Below are positions 20,701-28,300 of a DNA stretch of 28,732 bases, one piece after another (positions within the stretch are counted from its first letter, which is position 1; each line of letters starts with the position of its first letter). Below the pieces are notes generated by a model that was not told the DNA's origin, searched no databases, and saw nothing but the letters and a program-made list of their open reading frames with translations. The stretch lies in contig RXOD01004106.1 of the NCBI GenBank assembly GCA_005223375.1, positions 1 to 28,732 on the forward strand. Direction: 5' to 3'. Source of the stretch: Amoebophrya sp. AT5.2. Lineage: Eukaryota > Sar > Dinophyceae > Syndiniales > Amoebophryaceae. The position numbers and the translations under genes were made by a program.

Positions 20701-21626
20701 GAGGGGAAGGCGTTGGACGTCAAGATGAACACCAACTCCAAGGTCGACAAACACTTCGGCGGCGACAAGGACGACGCGCTGCTGGAGCACGCGAAGGCGA
20801 AGCTGGCGCTTGAGAAGAAGCTCAACTTCGACATCAAGGAGCTCCAGGTGAAGTACCGCGAAAAGGTGAAGGACCTGCAGGACAAAATTTCCGCCGCGAA
20901 GTCGGCGGTATATTGCCAGGTCAAGATCACTGAGTTCGCGCGCAACTTGACGATCCCAGTGGAGTGCGCGGTGGTGGACGTCGCCCACTACCAGGCGAAG
21001 GACATCTCGGCCGTCGGCACGGAGGCCACGATGTCCGGTTCGAAGACCCACATCGTCCCCGCGCAGATCCCGTGCATCTGGACCGCCACTGCGGGCGACG
21101 CCAAGGAGATGAAGATGCCGAAGATCCGCATGGACTTCAAGACGCCCTCCGACAACGACTACAAGCTCATGCCGCGGTGCGCGGTATAGTTTTTAACTTT
21201 ATGGATATGCTGCTCTACCTCTACCTGTAGGTGTAGCCCCCCCTCGCCCTCTCGCATTTTGTTTTCATCATCACTTGCATTTTCCTGTCTCGATTTTGGT
21301 GTTGCGCGCGCCCGCGCCTATCCTAACGCTCCTCTCCAACGCCACAGGACTTTGGCGACTGGAAGTTGCAGTACAAGATTCCGGTCGAGGTCGTCGCGGA
21401 GGAGGAGAAGGAGGCAGATGACGGGGACGCGAAGGACGGGGACGCGAAGGGCAAGAAGGGCGCGAAGAAGATCGACGACAAGCTGCTAGTGCTCTTCGAC
21501 GACGACCTCGGCACCGCCACCGCCACCGCCACCTCAACGGCCGGCGCGTCCTCCTCGTCGACCGGCAACAAGCGCAAGGCGGGGCCGGCCGCGGCCACCG
21601 ACGGCGCGAGCAAGAAGAAGAAGTGA
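17798..21626 (+). CDS. Element gene 2: charged coiled-coil protein of unknown family (five exons, one frame break)
   Basis: The ATG at 17798 has a purine-rich context. Exons are 17798-18130, 18235-18363, 19333-19422, 19664-21183 and 21348-21626, all phase 0, about 783 residues. Exon 4 moves from frame 2 to frame 1 between about 20160 and 20250, inside a Gly/Ala/Thr-rich linker; its length (1,520) is one base short of a multiple of three, so one missing base would restore it. The N-terminal part is helical. A cysteine-containing block (FSGMCPADIGCPD) starts at about 20290. A Lys/Glu-rich coiled coil covers about 20600-20910. Beta-rich segments follow, then an acidic stretch and a basic tail (NKRKAG ... 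KKKK) that resembles a nuclear localisation signal. I do not recognise the family. As a partner of gene 1 in the same element, an accessory or DNA-handling role is plausible but unproven. Confidence 0.6.
18131..18234 (+). other. Intron 1 of element gene 2
   Basis: The donor is GTTTAA after CAG at 18130. Of the AG sites near 18213-18234, only the acceptor ending at 18234 keeps the downstream frame 1 open. The intron is 104 bp, phase 0, with a poly-T stretch near 18186-18202. Confidence 0.6.
18364..19332 (+). other. Long intron 2 of element gene 2, hosting an antisense recombinase ORF
   Basis: The donor is GTATTC after CAG at 18363 and the acceptor is CTACAG at 19332, phase 0. At 969 bp it is 4-9 times longer than the other introns of the same gene. 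Nearly all of the extra length is the minus-strand recombinase frame 18691-19320, which stops short of both splice sites. Without splicing, the frame reads on to a stop at 18561, giving an alternative short product. Confidence 0.55.
18691..19320 (-). CDS. Tyrosine recombinase/integrase catalytic domain, nested antisense in an intron
   Basis: The 209-residue frame reads as the catalytic half of a tyrosine recombinase, the enzymes that cut and rejoin DNA through a 3'-phosphotyrosine. The active-site residues appear in order. They are Arg51/52 in TGRRGKDIRMLTHKDI, a Lys in the DTKNRK hairpin (77-80), His157-x-x-Arg160 in SHTPRRSLASHLYRQG, His183 in MTGHTSANS, and Tyr192 in HYIHSDY. The N-terminal core-binding domain of full-length enzymes is missing. 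In-frame TAG lies three codons before the ATG, and an acceptor-like CTGTAG precedes it, so an upstream exon or 5' truncation is possible. Eukaryotic homes of such enzymes are Crypton, DIRS-like and some giant elements; with no RT beside it, Crypton-like is the simplest reading. It lies wholly inside intron 2 of the + strand gene. Confidence 0.75.
   Translation of the reverse strand: MGDAEGEERSGSLEMSDCREFGIHLQKLSGRKKITGKRYRLAWLLQCMTGRRGKDIRMLTHKDIPADLTRVRVGDTKNRKNAVGKGKCCWVPIAPKPDTKKFLAEAIAEIKEYDGAKQTDNIFAFGYEALEKKIREDRESFTPKGKNSCPADLITSHTPRRSLASHLYRQGTALSVIMKMTGHTSANSLMHYIHSDYSFRRNAATSLEV
19423..19663 (+). other. Intron 3 of element gene 2
   Basis: The donor GTGCGG follows AAG at 19422 and the acceptor ATCACAG ends at 19663, phase 0 on both sides. 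The donor hexamer equals that of the giant gene's intron. The intron is AT-rich at its start and carries a GC-rich alternating tract in the middle. Confidence 0.65.
19504..19595. repeat. Alternating purine-pyrimidine tract plus GCGCGCAG repeats in an intron
   Basis: Bases 19504-19555 are 52 strictly alternating purines and pyrimidines (CG, TG, CA, TA steps, including three ACGT units). They are followed by about three tandem copies of GCGCGCAG. The outer edges (CCCCTCGTGCGC and GCGCACGGGG) are nearly complementary, so the tract can fold as one hairpin. Confidence 0.8.
21184..21347 (+). other. Intron 4 of element gene 2
   Basis: The donor GTATAG follows GCG at 21183 and the acceptor GCCACAG ends at 21347, phase 0. 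The next exon opens DFGDWKLQYKIPVEVV in frame 3. Unspliced reading stops at the TAG at 21187. Confidence 0.75.
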
Positions 21627-23085
21627 TGTTTGTGTTGTTGATCGTTGTGTTTTCGTTTCGTGCGAGGACCACTCCGGATCTGGCTCGTCCGGCACGCATA
21701 GTGTAGGGCAGCGGCAGGTCGTACAACGTAGTTGTTTCATTTTTATATCCAGTAGGTAAAAAGAGTGACTACTACATTTCTATGTCGAAACATTGTGGCT
21801 GAACAGGTGGAGGATCGTGAAAAAAAATTTCATAGTCTGTAGCTTTGCTGTCGTCTGATTTGAAGCTCTTTGAATAGCAGCATATATTTGTACATGAATT
21901 AGAATTTCTACACGGTAGGACGGCAGCGGGCGCAGGCAGTAGTAGATCACCACCTGCTGGATATCTAGTTCTTCATGATTTGTTTTTATCGCCGCTGCCC
22001 TACACCATAGGAGTTCATCATCGGAGTCTCAGCACCTATTCAATTTTGGTCATCGCATCCGGATAAAGACCCGACCGGATTATAACTTCACTCTGGCGCG
22101 GTGGATAAAGAGATAGCGATAGTTCGATCTGACGTTAGCGCTCAGTACCTGTACGTGCCGGACCGTTGTGCTGTGGCCTCCGACTCGGTTTTGCGTGGTG
22201 CGATCCACTGCAGTCTCGGTGTCGTTGAGTGTTGACCTGCAGATCGAAGTACTTTAATTGGTAGGAGATGTGACCATGCTAGACGACATAGTGTATGATC
22301 TTTGATTGCCTCGGTTTCCGGGCACTAGAAAATCCGTCAGGATCAGGTCCGAATCGGTGAGGCGAAGCCGTAAGGCCCCTGCGGTCAGCTCACTCTGAGT
22401 TCTTTCGAAGTCATTCGCTCTCGTTGATCAGGCCATCATAGCTGAGTTTACACCAGCCGAAGTATCGCCCGCTCGTTCTACTGCTCCCTCGGCGATGCTC
22501 TCTCAACGATCACTCCACTCCGGCACTTCTTTCGTTGAGTATCAAAATCATATTTCGAAGAAAAAATAAATACATAAAGTACTACCAGAGGTGCCGGAGT
22601 TTTGGTTTGATCGTGGTGATCCGATGCTGTGCTCGTGCCAGGCTTGTTTGACTCAGGTTGAGCAGGTGCTGGACATGTGACGGACCTTACGCTGAGTGAT
22701 TGATGAGTAAACAAGTCGGGATACGACACCTGTAAAATATGATAGTTCTTCATTCAGTGCTGAGGCCGTCGGAAACCAAAAAGCGGGGGGGTGCGAATTC
22801 CCCGTATCAACGCACTGGACCAAAGCGCCGGTGTTCACTTTCCCTCGAATCCCATGGAAAAACGAAGCTGATGAAGATCCAGCACGATCCGATCCTACCG
22901 ACCCTTTCGTCGATCCAGCTCTTTTGATGATCCAGAAGATCGGATCGCGACCGTTCGTTCTGGATCACCGTATACATATTTTACACTTCTGCAGCATCGC
23001 TACTTAAGCTTTCGTGAGCTCGTGGGGGATCAAGAGGGTCTGGGGATCGTGCTAGCGGGATTGGGGCAGATCGAGCTTCGTTTTT
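21627..23085. other. Non-coding right-hand part of the TIR element
   Basis: About 1.46 kb without a supported gene; the longest frames are 60-90 residues and show no protein-like pattern. GC is lower than in the two genes. Visible structure is a spaced inverted repeat (21701-22005) and GATC-rich palindromic words near 22870-22960. It presumably holds the 3' end of element gene 2. Confidence 0.55.
21701..22005. repeat. Spaced 15-bp inverted repeat
   Basis: GTGTAGGGCAGCGGC at 21701-21715 is the exact reverse complement of 21991-22005. The 275 bp between are AT-rich and non-coding. It could be a small MITE-like insertion, but no matching duplication flanks it. Confidence 0.5.
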
Positions 23086-23330
23086 CTGGATTGGAGGTTT
23101 TTTGAAAGGTTGTGGTTCTGGTAGTAACCGCAACGATTCGAGCTGCCGCCCGGGGAAGCTCGGTTTCCGTCGCCAACTGTCGGCTCCACTTCCGAAGGCC
23201 TTCGGTTCCACGTCCGCCAGCCTTCGGCTCCACTTCCGCCATCCTTCGGCTCCACTTCCGAAGGCTGGCGGAAATCCATCTGAAAACGCACGCCGAGTCT
23301 TGTCCGAAAATCTAACTTTGTCCGTTCATA
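23086..23330 (-). repeat. Right terminal inverted repeat (245 bp)
   Basis: This is the inverted copy of 10735-10979. It carries the same terminal and inner blocks. Its variable middle has more complete CTTCGG(C/T)TCCAC(T/G)TCCG units than the left copy. The outer end (TTCATA) directly meets the right target-site duplication. Confidence 0.9.
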
Positions 23331-23338
23331 TAGTTAGC
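23331..23338. repeat. Right 8-bp target-site duplication (TAGTTAGC)
   Basis: Identical to 10727-10734 and immediately outside the right TIR. The following bases (AGAACTCC) differ from those inside the left flank, so the match is limited to the duplication. Confidence 0.85.
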
Positions 23339-23437
23339 AGAACTCCTTCAGCCGTCTGGCACGTGATGTGCTACTTCATCCATCGCATTCAATAGTGCTC
23401 GAACTTGAGTAGAAGTACGACCCGCGAAAAAAATATA

Positions 23438-25381
23438 ATGCCGCGGGTCGTTGCTCTCGGCGTTGCCGACTTGAGCGCCTTCGACAACTGGACGGACCTT
23501 GGTCTGTCTCCAAATGTCTTTCTCAAGCAGGTGAAGCCGTACTGGAAAAAATTTGTAAAGGGCCTCGGCCTCATCTCCGCCTTCGAAGATTACAAGTTAT
23601 CCTCGACGACGTCCTCGTTGGATAACGTATGTGTAGCCCCGCCGCCGCCAAGACCTAGTTCTAGTTCCACGACCAGCCCGCATGCTGCGCACACGCATCA
23701 TCAAATCACGGGCCTGGGGCAGCAGAAGACTCCAGCAGATGCTGTTGACACAAGAACTGCATCCAGGAAGGCCGCGGCCCCCTCGTCAATACCAGACTAC
23801 GTCGCATCAGAACTTCTTGCCACCTCACGCTCACCCGACGAGGATAGTACAAAAAAGGCGGAGGGCATCAGGTTCCGAGGAGGGGCCGCTGCAGCAGCCG
23901 TCGCCGGAAGAGAAGGAAAAGAACTAGAGCTGCCGTCAATGGTGCCTCCAGATGAACAAGTACGACTACCATCGGCGCCAGTACAACCACAAGGAGAGGA
24001 ACAAGACCAGTCACCACGGCCATACGCAGAGCCAGCTATCAGCCTCCCGTACGTGCCCGATGATCCTTCATTTCCATTGCCTTTCTCATCGTCCGCGACT
24101 AAGGGCAGCGAAACATGTTGCCCCTTTGGCCTCATGTTGTCACACTCCTGGGGTACGCTGAACATCAACAGCCGCCGCGGCTGCTGTAAGTCGCGACGAG
24201 GACGAGGAGGAGGCACGACCTTGTCCACCTCCGCACCAGCTGACACACGTCGAGATGGCAGCGCATCTTCCGCCTTATCCAGCACAGCTACACGGCATGT
24301 AGTTGAGCCGAACCGGAAGACCGAACAGGATCAGGATCATCGACCAGCGCCTGGTGTGGTCCAGCCTGCCCCTACAGCTGGCCCACCTGCAATGGAGGCA
24401 AAAACAGGACCACGACTAGGACTACCGCTAGAAGCGCGAAAAGTAGCGAGCAGCTCCAAAACTTCTTCGACCAGCAGCAAAAGCAAAAAACTGCTTCTGG
24501 AGCGCACGTCGGCGCAGCTCGCGGCGTCCTCTGCGATTGGGCAGCTCTCCAACGCGGCTGCCTATTCCCAAACGAACCTGAAGCGGTCGCAGAGTTGTCC
24601 CACGGTCGCAGGGTTGAAGGAAATGCGAAATGTTGGAGGACCACAGGGACTACAAGGTGGTCAGCTGCCTCCCGGTCCGAAGCTGGTGCTGCGGCATTCG
24701 GGCGAGGCGAAAAGGAACTGGCAGTTTAGGGAGTTCAGTATCGACGGATACACCTTTCAGGACCGGTACAAGGAGGTTTTAAAGCGCTACCAGCGGTTGT
24801 GGGAACAGGCAGAGTGGCAGGCACAGGTAGAGTTCTGGCACGACGCGGACGATATGACTGTGACCAGTGAGGATGACTTCGGTGCGCGAATGGGGGAGCC
24901 CATCGTCTTTGCCGCGACGAACGATCACTTTGGCGCACCAACAAGCACAACTGCCGTTCTCGGTCCTGCTCCTGAACCTCGATGGAGCGCTCCTGAACAG
25001 GTGGCCATATCTGGTAGCGGAGATCAACGCCACGTCGCAGCTCCCGCTGCTAGTGGTCCTCTCCGAGGCGGACATGCAGGATGCGCTATGGGAAAAAGTG
25101 CTGCGCCTCCTGCAAATCACTCTTCGGCACCGCTACGCGATAATCCGGGCAGCAAGAGCAGTCGCCCTAGTAGCCCACTCCCTTCAGCTCCCGGCAATGA
25201 AGGCCCCAGCGCTGGTCCCCGGCGCAGAAGACGTACTGGCTATACAAATAGCGCACAAAGACCTCTCGGGAGAAGTACTAGTGGGCTACGTCTCGCCTAC
25301 CAAAAACCGGTCCCCAGCTCTCAGGGCACTAGTAGACTATGTTGCAGCGAATGCGGAGGACCTGTGCCTAGCAGCGGGTGA
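23438..25381 (+). CDS. ORF1-like protein of the retrotransposon, or host exon fused in frame
   Basis: The ATG at 23438 (context AAATATAATGC) opens 647 residues. The first 64 residues look globular (DNWTDLGLSPNVFLKQVKPYWKKFVKGLGL). The codons then run into GTATGT at 23627, a consensus splice donor, after which the protein becomes Ser/Pro/Gly/Ala-rich and disordered. A second ordered-looking block (about 24690-24890: FSIDGYTFQDRYKEVLKRYQ, then WEQAEWQAQVEFWHDAD) precedes the overlap with ORF2. No CCHC knuckles or RRM expected of classical ORF1 proteins are visible. It may be a nucleic-acid-binding ORF1, or a host exon 23438-23626 with the element behind it; the sequence alone does not decide. 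Confidence 0.5.
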   Translation: MPRVVALGVADLSAFDNWTDLGLSPNVFLKQVKPYWKKFVKGLGLISAFEDYKLSSTTSSLDNVCVAPPPPRPSSSSTTSPHAAHTHHQITGLGQQKTPADAVDTRTASRKAAAPSSIPDYVASELLATSRSPDEDSTKKAEGIRFRGGAAAAAVAGREGKELELPSMVPPDEQVRLPSAPVQPQGEEQDQSPRPYAEPAISLPYVPDDPSFPLPFSSSATKGSETCCPFGLMLSHSWGTLNINSRRGCCKSRRGRGGGTTLSTSAPADTRRDGSASSALSSTATRHVVEPNRKTEQDQDHRPAPGVVQPAPTAGPPAMEAKTGPRLGLPLEARKVASSSKTSSTSSKSKKLLLERTSAQLAASSAIGQLSNAAAYSQTNLKRSQSCPTVAGLKEMRNVGGPQGLQGGQLPPGPKLVLRHSGEAKRNWQFREFSIDGYTFQDRYKEVLKRYQRLWEQAEWQAQVEFWHDADDMTVTSEDDFGARMGEPIVFAATNDHFGAPTSTTAVLGPAPEPRWSAPEQVAISGSGDQRHVAAPAASGPLRGGHAGCAMGKSAAPPANHSSAPLRDNPGSKSSRPSSPLPSAPGNEGPSAGPRRRRRTGYTNSAQRPLGRSTSGLRLAYQKPVPSSQGTSRLCCSECGGPVPSSG

Positions 25382-28300
25382 CTGGAACCTATCGGGGGGT
25401 CCGGTCTACGAGCCGCAGCGCCGCCCAGGAGCCGCCGGCCGCCTCTGGGATGAGCTGGAGAAAACGAAGCTCTCCAGCGTCCTCCCCCCCGATGAGCCCA
25501 CGTTCAGGGGAGCCGAAACACAACCGGACATTCTGTGGGTTCGGAAGCAGCCCGGCCAGAACGCCTTGGCAATGGCAACAGTTTCGGAGCCGTCGCGTCT
25601 TCCGGTCTCGATAAACTCCCATAGGCGCATCGACTGGCGGGGGAAAGCAGCCCCAGGACCGGGCAGCAGCGGCCCGGTCGAAGTGGGAGGGGAGCCACCA
25701 CCGGTCCCTCCGGGGTTTCGCCGGCGAGTCAAGTTTGAGGTAGAGAAGGCCACGGACCAATCCCTCGAAAAAGCAGCTGATATATGCCGAGCAGCCCTGG
25801 CCAACGGCACCTTCAACCAAGGGACGATGGAAGCAGCACTCGGAAAAGCGGGAGTACCGCGCTCAAAAAGTCGCCGTCCGCCACTTCCGATGCCGCTAAT
25901 CCAGGACAGCGGAAAGCTGACGACAACGTCGGAGGAGGCAGCCAACGTTTTCCGCGCTCGCGTGATGGAGGGGCGCCCGGCCAGCCTCCGGCGCACGCCC
26001 GCAGAGCAGAAGGAGCACGATGTAGAAGTAGAAAAACTACTAGCAGAAGCACCAGACGACCCGTTTGAAGCAACATGGGATAGCGCGCACAGAGCTCGGA
26101 AGCGGCTAAACAAGAACGCGGCACCTGGTTCGGACGGCGTCAGTGCGAGATTCCTCTTCGTCTGCGATACGCTGCTGCTAGTGCTGGTCCAGTGCATATG
26201 CGCGGCGTTTAACGCGTTCCGCGACCCCCCATGGAGCAAGACGTATCTGGTCAACTTTTTGTTCAAAGCCAAAAAACGGGCGGCCAGCATATTCGTCTCG
26301 CGATTCTACCGCCCAGTAACGTTGATAAACGTTATCGATAAACTGGCAGAGGCCGTGGTTTTGGAGAAGCTGACAGTGGTGCTGGCGGTGGTGGCAGATA
26401 ATTTTGCCTACCACGCGGGGTGGTCTCCGGCGGCCGGCCTTCTCCGCTCGCTTCTGTACACCCTTTCTTCGTCGGCTCCATTCATAGGAGTCATCGTAGG
26501 AGATGTGCAGGGCGGGTTTGAAAATGCCCTTCTCTTGCACGTGCTACGCGTCTTGGCAGCGAAAGGAGCGGGCCGACAACTGCTAAAAGCAATTGTCAAT
26601 TGGTTTGCGGGCCGCGCAATCATCATAATGGTTGATGGTCTCCTCTCCGCGGCAGCGGCCATTTCTGAAGGTTTGGGGCAGGGGACCCTGCTCTCCCCTG
26701 CCCTTTTCAGAATTGTCATTGAAGAAGGCATGACTCAAGTGGGCTTCCGCACAAACCAGACGCTAGCAGAAGTAGTCACCGGCTTCAGCGATGAGCTCGC
26801 GATCTTCTGCATTGCCTGGTCAGAAGCAGAGCTGGCGCAGAAGCTGCAGGAGCGGGGCAGCCAGCTGCTTGACATGCCGTATCCAGTGGACGACTTCAGA
26901 ATTGCCCTCCTCCGCTGCCCTGAGGACCAGGATGCAACCGACCGCAGAAAACGCGCACTGGCCCGCCGCTTCCATGTTCGCCTGAAAAACGGCCTTCTCC
27001 TCACGCTTCCAGAAACGTGGGCGCAGCCGGAGGACGATGGCATAACGGCGACGGCTATGGCGGGCACGAACGCCTGGCACCCGGAAGCGCACATCTCGAT
27101 CCTCGGAGTCCCACTCACAGCGAACAGTGCGGCGTGGGCGTCCTGGCTTGAAGACCAACGTAGAGCAGTGGAGATAACGACGTCGAACATCCGCTCGAAG
27201 CTCCTCGACCAGGACAACAAGGAGGTCCAGACCCCGCTGGACCTGGTGGACCAGTATCACCAAAAGATATTCTCCACCCTGCTGTATATGGCGAGCGTAA
27301 AGACCGTCCTGTGTCCATGGGTGTTACCTGCGTTAGACGGTCTGGCGGAGGAGGCCCTACGCAAGCTCCTAAAGGTCAGCGTCACGGCGCCGTTTTATAC
27401 GACCTTCGTGTCAACAGGCGCCCTCGTCCCATCAGTTGCAGCCCTTGCCGAGAGAAAGACGAACAACACGCAGATCCTCGGCCTAGACAGCGAGGAGTAC
27501 AGGACAACGATGCGGGTGGGCGACGTGTTCGACCACGGCTGGTTTGGCTGGAGCAGGGCCCTCATCTCGCTGACAAACGAAGCTGGCCCGGCGCTGCCGG
27601 ACAACGTAGTCCTCCTCACGTGCGCGGACGTCTGCCGCAGGGTTGGCCTCAGCAACAAAAAGGTCAACACACCGGAAATAGCAAGACGAATAAAAGCAGA
27701 GTTCGAAGATCTAGAGCGCAACCTCGGCTCAGCCCTGCTATGGGTTGCGACGGACAGCGGCGACGACCCCACAGACTTCGACCCCAGCATGCGGGTGGGA
27801 ACGATCGCCATGCGCTACGGGCACGACAAAGACGCGGACTGTGCATTTGCGCTCCGGCTAGCGCATCTGTTCACAACCTTCATCGGAGAGGCGGGAGCAG
27901 TAGTCAGTGCTTTGACCATCCTCGACGACAGCGCGGACGTCCCGGAGGCACCGCTCAACTCCCCGCAGCTGCGCTACGTTGTCTTCCAGATAGACGCGGC
28001 CGGTGTGATAGATGATCTGAAAAGTATTATAAGGGAGCAGCTCTGGGTTCGAGCGCGACAAATCCTCGCTCGCCTTGGCAAAAGGTACGAGGGGAGGATT
28101 GTTTTTGTGCTCCACTGGGTTCCAGGACACAGTGGTATCTCGCCGCACCAGCACGCGGACGAGATCCAAAAAACCCCGGGCCCAAGGGTGCCCATGGAAG
28201 CATTCGTGAAGCCGGTCGTGCCTCTGCGTCAACTCCGGGCCTTCATCCGGAAGGAGCTCACGAAAACGGTGCGGAGAACAGTTGGCATCAGAGGAAGCCG

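Larger units (their letters stand above)
10735..23330 (+). mobile_element. 12.6-kb DNA transposon with 245-bp terminal inverted repeats and 8-bp TSD
   Basis: The unit starts TATGAACGGAC and ends with the reverse complement of the same bases. The 245-bp ends are inverted copies and are flanked by the duplication TAGTTAGC. Inside are two multi-exon + strand genes (12446-16842 and 17798-21626), an antisense tyrosine recombinase in an intron, and three non-coding stretches. DNA transposons of this size with host-like introns are uncommon. The 8-bp duplication suggests hAT, P, Merlin or KDZ relatives. TIRs beginning TATGAAC do not match a terminal consensus I know. The ends and boundaries are read directly; the superfamily is unresolved. 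Confidence 0.85.

Noticed and set aside
19756..21051. 431-residue open frame on the minus strand
   Set aside because: It runs opposite exon 4 of element gene 2, lacks protein-like pattern, and its composition mirrors the + strand codons.
10735..23330. Reading the two 245-bp repeats as independent dispersed elements
   Set aside because: Both have their same end facing outward and each is directly bordered by the identical 8-bp word, which independent insertions would not produce.
23405..23437. Start of the ORF1-like frame at a TTG codon
   Set aside because: A normal ATG at 23438 in an A-rich context follows directly; non-ATG initiation is not needed.
27311..28015. 234-residue + strand frame within the retrotransposon
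   Set aside because: It overlaps the intact ORF2 frame, which carries the RNase H residues there; the other frame shows no motifs.
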